This document shows, one piece after another, positions 1 to 11,160 of a DNA stretch of 64,000 bases. The stretch comes from Margaritispora aquatica. Its lineage: Eukaryota > Ascomycota > Leotiomycetes > Helotiales > Discinellaceae. How positions within the stretch are numbered: position 1 is the stretch's first letter; each line of letters opens with the position of its first letter. The notes below the pieces were generated by a model. It did no database searches, had not been told where the DNA came from, and worked only from the letters and a program-made list of their open reading frames with translations. The translations under genes were made by a program, and so were the position numbers. Location: NCBI GenBank assembly GCA_007644065.1, contig VJWN01000018.1:310001-374000 (forward strand), in the 5' to 3' direction.

Positions 1-2
1 TA

Positions 3-1613
3 GGTAAATCAGCTGCGAATGCGGGACTATGGAAGTTCTGGAGTCATGGCGAGAGTCTGTTTCGATTGTTAACGGAAGCCTGGTAAGTGATGTCTCTCAA
101 CCTTGAATAAAATGGCAACACTATCACCTGTAAATGTGTGTCTTATTTGTGTACAATGGTAATACTACTTCCCCTAAAATATGCTAAAATATCGCAGGGC
201 TTGTAAGTGTCAAGCATTTCACCAGGCAAATTTATTGCTACAGCATCGATCTGCTCCAACTGCCAATTTTCGAGTTGTATTTTGGTTCAAAGCACACAGT
301 GCTGGAGCTATGACGACGCAAAGTCCATGGACTTGGCAGGATACCAATATCAAACTTCTCGAGGATCCTCAGGTAGGCATTCGCCTTACATCTTGTATCT
401 CCTTAATTTATGCTTCTAGGTTTCTACATCTGGGATTGCTATACCTGTCCCACCTGCCGTCAACCCGCCTGTGCCTTCTCCCGTAGCTGTACAGATTCAG
501 GTAAGTTTCATGTGGGAAATTGTCATTGATGTCTGACTTATGGTAGATACAACCATCTCCAAAACCACAGAAGGTGGTGCACAAATCATTGATGGACAAG
601 CTAAGGCACACGAAAGACTCTAGCTTCTCGAACATGAAGAAGCCTTCCCACAAGGCGAATCACCAATCCTCCCCAAAGACAGTGACCTTACCTGTCTCCA
701 TGCCATCGACCGTGCCACTCCCAATTCGTTCTAAAGTATCATTTAGCCCTCCAGCAATTGCACATCAGCACTTGAATCCTAAAATCACGAATTTGTGCAC
801 AGCGATTGCGAAGTGCCCCAACGATCTGTCCCCTTTCGGCTGCTTGCAAGATGATGTTTGTCAATATATTGTTCAACCACTTAAGGCTGTATGTCAATCG
901 CACGATTATGTTACTCTGGAGACCCTCCTTAGCAAAGGATCTCCCATCAACCTCAGTCGCCGTCAGAGATTCGAAATTGCCCTGATACTTGCTTCCACCC
1001 ACAGTGAGTAGCCTTTTCTTCAATATATTAAGACCTACAGGAAGCTGGGCCTTTGGAACAAATAGGTAGAACGATTTAAATAACTTGTTTACTAACTCAT
1101 CTCGAAGTTCAACTACATCCCACACCATGGCTGAAGTCAAAATGGAGCAAGACAGATATCTTCTTCCCCAAAGATCCTCAGGATCCAGACAAAATTTGCA
1201 CAGACCAGCCATACATCTCTCGCTCTTTATCCAAATCGCTTGCTAGCCAGACGAGCACACCACCTCGAGTAACGAACAGTGTGTATACTATCCAAAGTAG
1301 TGTTCAAAATCTTGGCATCATGTTGCTAGAGCTATGCTTCGGCAAAGCAATAGAAGATCACAGGATATGTCAAAGTATGCCCGCTCCCACGGATGAGATG
1401 AGGCAGTTGGTTAACTACATGGCGGCAACAAGATGGGTGCAAGATGTGGTGGAAGAGGCAGGACCGGAGTACTCTGATGCTGTGCATTGGTGTTTACATT
1501 ATATGCCCGAGAGCAGTGGAACAAATGGGCAGGAGGACAAGTGGAGAGAGGCTATGTTCTCAAAGGTCGTGGAGCCACTGAAATATTGTCATGATCAGTT
1601 GGTAGCTTTGTGA
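3..1613 (+). CDS. DUF7580 domain protein, 5' end cut by the window
   Basis: Five exons join in frame: <3-82, 198-372, 420-500, 547-1003 and 1108-1613. The joined protein carries hallmarks I associate with fungal DUF7580 proteins: a cysteine-bearing segment followed by HQANLLLQH, a PWTWQ motif, an ASTHIQLHPTPWL segment rebuilt across the last intron, FPKDPQDPDKICTDQPYISRS (positions 1160-1220) and a C-terminal LGIMLLELCFGKAIEDH helix with SDAVHWCLH. All four introns are GT-AG, and the last has a clear CTAAC branch site near 1091. The family is abundant in Pezizomycotina and often linked to NACHT/HET-type or kinase-like proteins, but its biochemical role is not established. The start codon and N-terminus lie before base 1, so other domains could be missing. 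The family call is from memory of motif style; the exon structure is seen directly. Confidence 0.75.
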
Positions 1614-2574
1614 GGACAACTTAATGATCACATGACATATCTAGAACACCCAACCTCAATGGAAGACCTTTTCGTGTCCTGCTGAATGCCGATCATCGTT
1701 GCACAGTCATGCGGAAGAGAAGATGGACACCCCTTCACGGTCTGTGTACAAGTACGCATGAACCTGTAAACTTCCTGGACTGAATAATGAAAAAGTGAAA
1801 CTTGATGCAAATTAATAGCTAAAAGCTTGAAATATATGTGTCGATGAACGATGAAATCTACCTACCGGTTTTATGATCAAGATCGTATTCCTTAGATATT
1901 CACCCATCTCGTGGACTGTACATGTACAGTATCTCTGTGCGTCCCCGAGTCCCCAACCAGCGACAGAAAATACGAGCTTTTCAAGAATAGAATCAACTGG
2001 CGGGCATCGGTCAACGCCGACGACCAATCATACCGGAGTTTTTCCAGGGTTCTAGAAAACAGCGCGTGTGTGTGGCCAGGGGTAGAAGAAAAAGTTTATC
2101 TGGGGCAAGACTTGGTGGTCCCTTGGCTCCTTGGCTCCCTGGCTCTCCCTGACTCCACCTGGTTTGTGACTGCCCTTTGTCGTCATTGTTTGACGGAGGC
2201 ACGATCGAACGAGCCGTCCAGCAACATGCCACGGCTTTATTACTTGTAATCGATGCTAAGGTTTGTGTAGTTTAACCCCCCCCGAAGGTCTAAAGGAAAG
2301 CTTTCTTCTCTTACTTCTCTCAATCTTCCTGTCGCTATCTTTCTCTCTTTCACGCTACCTCAAATTCATTCCCTAAAGTACTCTATTTCTTATCCGTTTG
2401 TTCCTCAACATCCTTGGCTCAATTGAGGGGCAAGAGATCAAGCAGAGTGATTACAACGCACTTGTGTGCCGATTCACCCACTCGAGTTTGCTATTAATCA
2501 AGATTGTCCGTGGCATAGGTCACAAAATACGTTTCTTTCGGCCATTGGCCTTTTACGATCGCTAGCTTTTCGAT
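1614..2574. other. Intergenic region, pyrimidine-rich leader of the next gene
   Basis: No gene is supported here. Short ORFs on both strands have no recognisable motifs. From about 2290 to 2420 the + strand is strongly C/T-rich, as is common just before transcription starts of filamentous fungi, so it probably belongs to the promoter or leader of the channel gene starting at 2575. Confidence 0.5.
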
Positions 2575-5568
2575 ATGGACGCGGTAAGGTTTGTGGATGG
2601 TTTATTGACGAGGCGGAAGTCTGGTGCTGAGGAATTATTGGATCTTCTCAAGAATCCATACGCGTCCCAGGTGAGGAAATCTTGTTGAATAGCAGATTGT
2701 TCTATACTAATTGCGATTAGTTAGCACAAATATCAGTGTATGCCAGTTTAGGTACCTCGATAGGGTTTACACTTCTCCTTGCAATCGGATTTTCTCTTCT
2801 TCGACCATATAATTCTGTGGTGTATGCACCGAAGCTCAAAGTCGCGGACGAAAAACATGCTCCGCCACCGATGGGGAAAGGCATATTTGCCTGGTTTGGA
2901 CCAATCTTGAGAACGAAAGAGCAAGACCTAATACCCTTGATTGGCTTGGACGCCGTTGTTTTCTTACGGATATTGAAGATGTGTCGAAACATATTCCTGG
3001 CCCTGACCATACTTGGTTGTGGGATTCTGATTCCAGTTAACCTGGCAAAAGGTGTTAAATTTTCCACGACGACCTTCATAACCAGGGTTACACCAGTCAA
3101 TACTTATGGAGGCGCGAATTGGGGAATGTCAATCTGTGCTTGGCTGTTCGACGCAACCATAGCGGCGTTTCTGTGGCTCAATTACAGGACAGTGTCGAAA
3201 CTAAGAGCCCAATACTATAACAGTTCAGAGTATAAGGCTAGTTTGCATGCCAGGACTCTGATGGTATGTTTGATCCGCTTCTCAAGAGACAGAATACTAA
3301 ATCTTACAGATCAATGATATTCCAAAAGGATTTCGCTCTGATGAAGGTATAGGACGCTTGATCGACGAAGTAGTGCCGACCTCATCCTTTTCAAGGACAG
3401 CCATCGCCAGAAATGTAAAAGAGCTTCCAGAACTCATCGAACAGCACGGAGAGACCGTTCGCGACCTCGAACGCCATCTAGCGAAATACCTGAAAGATCC
3501 AAAGAATCTACCTCCAAAAAGGCCAGAATGCAGACCATACAAGACGGATCCTAATTGGGGAACATATCCGAAAGGGCAGAGAGTTGATGCTATAGAATAT
3601 CTTACATCACGGATAAAGGAGTTGGAGATCGAGATCAAGGAAGTGCGTTTGACAGTTGACAATAGGAATCCACTTCCTTACGGATTCGCTAGCTATGAAT
3701 CTATCGAAGAAGCCCACAGCATAGCCTTTGCCGCAAGGAAGAAGCACCCAGAAGGAACGACCATTGTCCTGGCTCCTCGACCAAACGATATCATCTGGAA
3801 AAACATGCCACTGACCAAGTCTCAAAGGAGGACCCGCAATATCATTGGTAATCTTTGGGTCACTTTGTTGACGCTTCTATGGATTGCGCCAAATGCTCTG
3901 ATTTCAATCTTCGTGATCAGTCTAGCGAATCTTGGACACGTCTGGCCCGCATTTCAAGATTCACTGGCTGCCCATACTACTTGGTGGTCAATCGTTCAAG
4001 GTGTGGCTTCGCCAGCCATCACTTCGTTGGTCTATCTCATTCTTCCGATTATTTTTCGACGCCTTGCTGTCAAGGCTGGAGATCGAACTAAAACTGCCCG
4101 AGAAAGACATGTGGCAGGGAAATTATATGCCTTCTTCGTCTTCAACTTTCTGTTCGTGTTTTCGGTATTCAGCACGGTCTGGACTTTTGTATCAAACGTA
4201 ATTAAAAATACTCAGAATGGAAGTGACGCATGGACTGCGATCAGGGATGCGAACTTTGGCTTAGCATTGTTCATATCACTTTGCAACATTTCCCCTTTCT
4301 GGATCACATGGCTACTTCAACGTAATCTCGGAGCTGCTGTCGATCTTGCTCAATTATGGACACTGGTTTGGAGTTTTTGTGCACGGAGATTTTCACACCC
4401 AACGCCTCGGGAAATGATCGAGTTGACAGCACCACCGGCGTTCGACTATGCTTCGTACTACAATTACTTCTTGTTCTATAGCACAGTAACCCTGTGTTTT
4501 GCCACCATCCAGCCACTCGCGATACCTGCGTGCGCTCTATACTTCGTCCTAGATGTATATCTCAAGAAGTATCTTCTCTTATATATCTTTGTCACGAAGA
4601 CCGAATCTGGCGGTATGTTTTGGCGCATGTTCTATAACAGGATGGTCTTTGCAGCTATCTTGTCCAACGTGGTAGTATTCCTTGCAGTTTGGGTTCAGGG
4701 CGATGCTGCACACAATGAGGCTTATGCGATTATTCCCTTGCCTATCTTGATGATCTTGTTCAAGATATACTGCAAACGCACTTTCGATGACAAGCTACAT
4801 TATAGCTCTCGCAGTATGACGCACAGAGATCCAGAGGCAGCTCACTCAAAGATGTTCGATGGCACGAAAGGCGACAGGCTTGCGTCCCGCTTTGGGCATC
4901 CAGCTCTTTACCGACCACTTTGTACACCTATGGTCCATGCGAAAGCACACAATATCCTGGCTTCAGTTTATGGAGGGCGACTTACAGATCCAAATGTGGC
5001 AGGGTCTGGTGAATCTGCATCGGTATCCGGCTATTCGGATATGTTTATGATGAATTCCATGCAGGCTGGACATCCTGGCCAACCAGCCGAGAGTAAGATG
5101 CCCGGCTTTGAGATGGTTCCAGAGAATAAGCTTGATTTTTCGTATTTCAAGGGTAGGCACGAGTTCGGGGCAGATCATGGTGGTGGAGGTGGAATTTTCG
5201 GTAAACCAGAAGACATCATTCGCACTGATACTCCTGGTAGCTCAGGCTGGGGCTCAGATTCACGCCCCGGTACTCCGAACAACCATCCGGTGCCTTATAG
5301 AAACTATTCTGGCGTCACATACGATGGCACTGGTGATATTGGTACCAACCATATCTCCAACTATGACAACGATACCACAGGACTCGTCCAGGGTGCTTCG
5401 GGTATGCCTCTTGCCACGCCGCCAATACATACTCAGGTTGCTCCTGGGTTCCTTGGGGGTGGACCTCAAGGTTATGGAGGACTACCACAGCATGAAGAAG
5501 ATTCCGATCCAATGTCTTACGATTATTATCGCACTCGACGGCAGCCCGGATGGAGTGGTGGCATATGA
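2575..5568 (+). CDS. CSC1/OSCA-type calcium-permeable osmosensitive cation channel (DUF221 family)
   Basis: Three exons (2575-2670, 2721-3263, 3310-5568) give 965 residues. The product is a multi-pass membrane protein of the TMEM63/OSCA/CSC1 family, which conducts cations, including calcium, when membrane tension or osmolarity changes. The family layout is visible: an N-terminal helix at about residues 35-60, two more around 130-200 (LTILGCGILIPVNL, then LFDATIAAFLWLNY), a long cytosolic segment at about 215-385 starting near GFRSDEGIG, then a hydrophobic block of some seven helices from about 390 to 690. The tail after 700 is hydrophilic and rich in Gly, Pro and Ser and is probably cytosolic. 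The start is the first ATG upstream of the spliced frame, giving a short amphipathic leader before the first helix. Introns are 50 and 46 nt. Fungi have several paralogues; which one this is cannot be told. Confidence 0.93.
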
Positions 5569-6152
5569 ATGATTGGTGGGAGTGTAAGATATAAGATTTG
5601 TTTCGATAGATTGGGGTATGGGCTGGGAATGGAGCACTGTGAGTGTATGAATTAGATGTGTGGTGCATTGGATTGGCGTTCTCAGGGTTGTGTGAAAAGA
5701 AATAGAAGAGCACAAGTAGTGCGAGTGAAACGAAGACCACGATATAATACGGTACCTATAGACCTAGTAATTTTATACCATAACTATAAATGTGCACCAG
5801 CGGCAACATACGCTTTTAGAAACTTCGAAGAAACCCACTGGGTGTTGTTAATCACGTGATGGTGCCAAAGTGCCTCAGTGTACACCAGGACTTCAATTAA
5901 AGACCTCCTACTCATTAATTTCTTTAGAAAAAAATTCTAATGGCTGCTCCAGAATGCCTCGGTTGTCGTTTATAAAACGTTGTGTTTCATCAAGGTTGAT
6001 AGTATATGAAGCGCACGAAAAGCGGCTCCGTTGCCGAAAACACAGCACCGAAACATCACCGCACCACATTAGCTGTCATCTAATTACACTGCGACTAGTG
6101 ATAACTCTTCACTCAATTTCGTGACTCTCCGATTCGGATACTCGTTTTTCTC
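5569..6152. other. Intergenic region between channel gene and Zn2Cys6 regulator
   Basis: Both flanking genes point rightward, so this holds the 3' end of the channel gene and the promoter of the regulator. I see no coding sequence, repeat or recognisable site beyond AT-rich stretches near 5750-5950. Confidence 0.45.
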
Positions 6153-8364
6153 ATGGACACTACGTTGTCGGAGGAGCAGTTTCGGACGAAAACTCGGAAA
6201 GGGACGACAAGTTGTACTGAGTGTATGTAACCTTCACACAAAGCGAGATCACGGTACTATACTGTACTTAGTCTTCGGTCCTGACGCACGATATAGGTAG
6301 GCGGCGTAAAGTCCGCTGTATCCGGGAACCCGAGGGAGCGCCCATATGTCGAAGATGTCATGAGCGGGGTGCAAACTGTGTGGTGCAGGCTTTCGTGTCT
6401 ATACCATCCCACCCGTCAAGAATATCATCTCGAGCCCGAATAACTCAGCTAGAAACCCAAGTAGCGAGTCTAAGTAAGGCAATTCAAGACATCCAATCCA
6501 AACTCGGCTATCTCCCTACCCCGATCTCAGAGTCGAAGAATGGACCAGCAACTTCGAGTACAGTTCATGACGATTCTGACGATCAGTCCAGTGATTCAGA
6601 CATAGTGACACACAATCCACCATCGCAACTGCATTCCCTCTTTCAGAATGACTGGCTAAGTGTAGAGAGTACGTCACGGGAAGAACAACCCCAAATCCGG
6701 GAAGCAAAGTTTTCCAGTCATCTACAGGACGTAGCGAGACGTGCGCTGCAAGATCTTATCCCACCAAGAGATGCCGTCTCGCATGTTGCTCAAACTGCAA
6801 ACAGATGGCTTCATATTCTCAATTTGCTTGTTCCACAGCCATATTCATTTACATCTGTGACGGATATCATCGACAAATTTGACGAAATGCACACCCCAGA
6901 TATCGATCCCATGAGCTTAGCATCATGGCTACTTACAATTGCACTCGCAGCTCAGCAAGCCCCTATCCAATCTAATGTAACAGCGAACTTCGCTCATCAT
7001 TTCTCGAAATTCCCAAAAGCGATATCGGGCATTATTGAAGCTACAATTCTCGTACATGATAGCTTGATGTGTACCGTCCCGGGACTCAGTGTGGCTCTTC
7101 ACTTCTTTCGGTTGTAAGAATTGACAAAAACTCTGTACAGTAACCTAGCTAACTTTTGCGTAGACAAATGGGCCAAGGAAATCTCCACAGAGCATGGTTG
7201 CGACTACGACAGTTTCGAGCATGCGCAGAGGTTGTAGGAATGCCAAAATCCTTTCAACTCGTGCAGTTAAATATGGCCAATGACATGCCCAGCTCAGAGT
7301 CTCAAATCCAGCGAGCTCAGATATGGGAAGAATTCATACTACTCGATTCTCTCTTCGCTACATTGATCAATATTCCACCATGCATAAATCCTTATGTGCA
7401 ATCAGCACTTCCGATATTGGACAAGAATGGTCGCGTTCAGCCACGTGTCTACTGGGGGAAACTTGCTGAAATTGCTACGAAAATACAGTATGACAATCCA
7501 AGTCCATCACAAAGATCAACGAATGAAATATATGCCTCTGTATTGGATCTTGACAGACAACTCCAAGCTCTTTACTCCCAGACTCCAAAATCCTGGTGGA
7601 CCGAGGTCTCGGAAAGTTTCAAGCAAGAAGACGTAATACGATACTTACACTATTGCATCAAGATGAGAATCCATCTATTATTCGCCATGCGACAGGATTT
7701 GGAAAGAGAGCATACATACAGCCGACTCGCTTGCACGGATGCCTGTGAATCCGTGGCTCAGAAATATCTTATCATACGTGGGAAGCTCCCAGCTGGGATC
7801 TTCCTCTGCCAGATTGTGGATCTTCAGGTGTTCACTGCAGCAGTGGTCCTCCTACTGACGTCTCGCTTTTCGTCTGCTTCCACCAAAGTAGATGCGTTGG
7901 TCTCTCAGGTCATCGAACTTATGGAGGGAAACCAGGTCGCGACCTTGGGATTTAACGTCGTGCAGAGTTTTGTCAAAACTTTTCGTGCTTTAAGGGATTT
8001 CTTGCGTCAGGATGGGTCTCCTACAACGCCAGATTTGATCCTGAAGTTACCGCTTTTGGGCAAAGTTCATATCAGGAGGAATCCTTCATCTGGTACCACG
8101 ACGACCACCACCACGGCCAGGCCAGAGGAGGCTAGTATCGTGAGTGTCACCGCCCACGACAATATCCGGACCGAACGAGTCCCTCGGAATAACACCCAAG
8201 TGCCTCCAGTACTGCAGGCAATTGAGGACTTTCGTTGGGATCCTCTGACTTGGTCCATCGATCACCAGTATGAGGACCCGTTCCAGGACTCTATGATGGT
8301 CGATAATTTTGACCAATATCCCACTTGGGAGGATGGGCAGGGTAATTTCAACTTCAATAGTTGA
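6153..8364 (+). CDS. Zn2Cys6 fungal-type transcription factor
   Basis: Three exons (6153-6222, 6297-7113, 7164-8364) encode 695 residues. The first intron splits a cysteine codon of the binuclear zinc cluster; once spliced, the six cysteines stand at 21, 24, 31, 41, 44 and 51 with the basic CRRRKVRC loop, the classical GAL4-type DNA-binding domain. A short heptad-like helix (about 66-92, TQLETQVASL) follows, probably the dimerisation linker. The middle and C-terminal parts (about 170-600) are helical and resemble the fungal-specific transcription factor regulatory region; the end is acidic and rich in Asp, Gln and Trp, as an activation region would be. The target genes are unknown. The nearest downstream supported gene, 2.8 kb away, is a Diels-Alderase-like enzyme, but a regulatory link is only a possibility. 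Confidence 0.93.
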
Positions 8365-8642
8365 TGTAAGAAAGTGTTGGAGATTTTCACGTCATATGTG
8401 TCCTCGATGCATATACAGCTCGTTGATCGTCAAGGGCTTACATATGCTGGCTGATTGTACGACGGTAAGGAGGCGTATCAGGAGGAGGCAATTTGAAGAA
8501 AGTCAATGTACAATTTTGTTCTGTATACATGAATGCACTTATGAAGAATCAAGTTTCAACCCTGCTGTTTCTACCATGATCCCAACAACCCGTTTTATCA
8601 AACCAAGATATGTGTCCTGAAAGCTGATGGGAACATCCAAAC
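8365..8642. other. 3' region of the Zn2Cys6 gene, converging on a minus-strand spliced locus
   Basis: No separate gene is supported. The stretch probably holds the 3' untranslated end of the regulator and, on the minus strand, the last exon of the intron-bearing locus described next. Confidence 0.35.
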
Positions 8643-9517
8643 CTGGAATGATTGTGAGCATATGAAAGATCCAACATGACATTAACAGAAATATACGATG
8701 ACTTACATATATGGTGAGAGTTGACTGTTTCAAAGAAGTTGTTTGATCGTCCTTGGTGACAATGCTGATTGATGTGGTTGAAGGGGAACAACCTAAAAGA
8801 CCATTAAGCAGGATTCTCAAAATCCAAATAAGACTTACTAAGACCGAAAACCAAGACACTGCAACCAATCCAGAACGAGAAGAAGAATCCTCATGTTGAA
8901 AGTTAGCTTTGCAGGATAAGAAGGGAAGGAGAATACTTGCATTTTGGCTGAGGAGAGTGAATGGCCCAATTGCCGAATTGTCGTCGGCCTGGGCATCTGG
9001 TATAATGTGAACGTTGGAAAATGCGGATTTGGCGTTGGTGAAATGCGGTTTCACGAAGCATGGGAATGGTGGGAGGGGAGGATATGGAAAATGGGGATAT
9101 GTCACACACATGGATTGGATGAGAAAGAAGAGAGAAGGAAGAGAGAAAAGACCAAAACCAAAAGAAAGGAACAAGTGAAAGAACAAGTGAAAGGACAGGA
9201 GAAATGAAAAAAATGAAACAGACAAAATGAAACAAACAAACCATACAAGAAAGCAAATATATGGCAGATAGATAGCAATTAAATGGCAGATATATGGCGA
9301 ATAAATGGTGAATAAATGGCAAGCATCAAGGCCGACAATGGTCGACCTCGAGCAAAAGAGCAAACACCTGTGACAGAATCAGATTCATCAAAGTGAGGGG
9401 GAAGGAATACTCACTTAATCGTGAAATGAGCTGAGTCCGGCAGATAATGGAGAGGAAAGAAAGAGATAAGAAACCGAGGGGAGGACTCTCTTTATGTACC
9501 ACAGACGCAATGACCAT
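8540..9517 (-). ncRNA. Candidate spliced minus-strand transcript, coding status unclear
   Basis: Reading the minus strand, four stretches look like genuine fungal introns: 9414-9368 (GTGAGT...CACAG), 8940-8890 (GCAAGT...GCTAAC...GAG, a GC-AG type), 8838-8793 (GTAAGT...GCTTAAT...TTTTAG) and 8706-8643 (GTAAGT...TTCCAG). Finding several in one orientation suggests a spliced RNA. After joining, no frame stays open over the whole: the best spans the last three exons for about 60 codons with a hydrophobic start and a Ser/Thr-rich remainder, but has a stop just before it and no good ATG. It could be a non-coding RNA, a small membrane or secreted protein whose first exon I misplace, or a decayed gene. 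Ends are approximate. Confidence 0.3.
9251..9322. repeat. Short imperfect direct repeat around ATGGCAGATA / ATGGCGAATA
   Basis: Within about 70 bases the motif ATGGCAGATA, ATGGCAGATA, ATGGCGAATA, ATGGTGAATA, ATGGCAAGCA recurs with a spacing of roughly 10-26 bases, most copies preceded by an A/T-rich run. It lies inside the first long exon of the candidate minus-strand transcript and looks like local slippage. Confidence 0.6.
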
Positions 9518-11075
9518 CTGCTAGGTAAGTTTGTGGTGAACAGTTCACGGTGACGGTAGACTCGCTGTTAGTTTGGTCTGGAGCAGCGTAAGGTGGAGTT
9601 AGTTATGCAGGTAGGTTAGTTACTAGACTTATGAGCTATCGCCATGCCTGAAGTAGATAAGGAGGGGTGTTTAGATAGAGGGGTTAAACATGTATGAGCG
9701 CAGAATGACCTAGTTGATATCACGCTCTGAAATACTGTGGAAAGTTAGATCATGCTATAGGCTCATTCCCGGATGGACAGCTTTTAAGTGGTAGCTAAAA
9801 GTATAGCAACAGCCGGCAGTGTTTTCATTCGAAATTTCCAGACAAGGGACCTCGTACAAGCCCACTCAGATAAATTCACGCCCAGGACTTCTCCATTTAG
9901 ACATGAATTTGAGAATCCAAAGCGTCATATACCACAAGAAGGTAATGATGGGCAACCAGAATGGTTAGCCTAAAGATGTGGAAACCTCAAGAATTGGAAG
10001 TGATGACATAGTGTCGTGGTTTCTAGCGCGCATTCCCCATCTAGTCGATTTCACCAAGCCGTCGGCGAGTAAATAAAGCTCACAGCCGATTCAAAACATG
10101 TATACAAGCTAGGCATCTACATGGAGAATCGAATAGATACTGTGATTGATCGAAGTAGTTCGTTGAGCTTGAGGTGATGCAGCATAATAACCCCATTAGC
10201 GCTATCAACTTCGCTTAATCTCATTGAATACAAACAAAGTGACAACACACTTCTATCCAATACACTATACTTTGCACGCGACGACTGACTTGTGAGTTAC
10301 TTCCTCGCTAGATATGGGCCCAGATTTCGTTACCGCAGACTTTGGCATCTTTCTCAGCCATGCAACTGGGGCAATTGAATCATCATTAGTACTAAATTGG
10401 CTCAGTTTAAACACCGATGTAGATACGGTCATCTGGATTTGCTCAATTGACGAACGCATGCCAGCAGAAAGAACAATTTATCGCAAGCACAAGGTTCTTT
10501 TCAGGTGAGCCAATGCATGTAAATTGTGCATATCCATACTAAATACTTCAGACCTGTGGAAAACACCGATATATGATTGCTGACTACAACTTGCCATATG
10601 ACGCCTGCATGTGCATGCCAGGGGCCTTCCGACCTCGGCCCCAGCAGAGAATTCCAAATGACTGGAGACATATAATCTGACATTCCCAAATTGCGGCACA
10701 ACTCAAAGGCCGACTTATTGATCAAGAAAGCCTTGCATAAATCTGGATCACTGGGTAAGTGTTGCTATTGAGCGGCTCACTTTTCTGATTATAAATCTGG
10801 GGGCTGTGGGCCTGAAATGTCGGATCTCCTATTTTGAGCTTGCTTCCACGACTAAAAGTTCCACTTGTATTTTAACATCTCTTAGTGAGCAAGTAGTAGT
10901 CTAATTGTAAGCTGTTATTTGAGGACTTGAGATACATTCCGTTGAATCTCAAGGTATATTAGTTTTTTGCAGGGGTAAGATGCGTTGTCAAAATCAACCT
11001 CGTTACCGGCGTTGAACTGCAGTCAGCTGACTGACCGTAAGCCCTAAAGTTAAATTCATATCTAAAAGAGAAGAG
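9518..11075. other. Gene-poor region before the Diels-Alderase-like gene
   Basis: No supported gene. A 64-codon plus-strand frame at 10314-10508 reads like an ordinary soluble protein fragment, but it has no partner exons that I can join. Otherwise the region is moderately AT-rich and featureless, and includes the promoter of the gene at 11161. Confidence 0.4.
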
Positions 11076-11083
11076 TATATAAG
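11076..11083 (+). promoter_or_regulatory. TATA box of the Diels-Alderase-like gene
   Basis: TATATAAG lies 78 bases before the start codon at 11161. It is a good match to the TATA consensus at a distance that leaves a leader of about 40-50 bases. Strong TATA boxes in filamentous fungi are more usual for regulated than for constitutive genes. Confidence 0.55.
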
Positions 11084-11160
11084 CAATTCCCATCAATTGA
11101 AATTGTTGAATAATCTCATATTCACCAAGTCCTTTCAGACTTCACTCTTGGGAAACAACA

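Noticed and set aside
2011..2249. Overlapping short frames on both strands before the channel gene
   Set aside because: No motif; they lie in the promoter region of the channel gene.
8539..9363. A 274-codon minus-strand frame rich in Phe, Leu and Tyr
   Set aside because: It runs straight through several good intron signals, and its composition follows the pyrimidine-rich DNA, so it is not taken as a protein.
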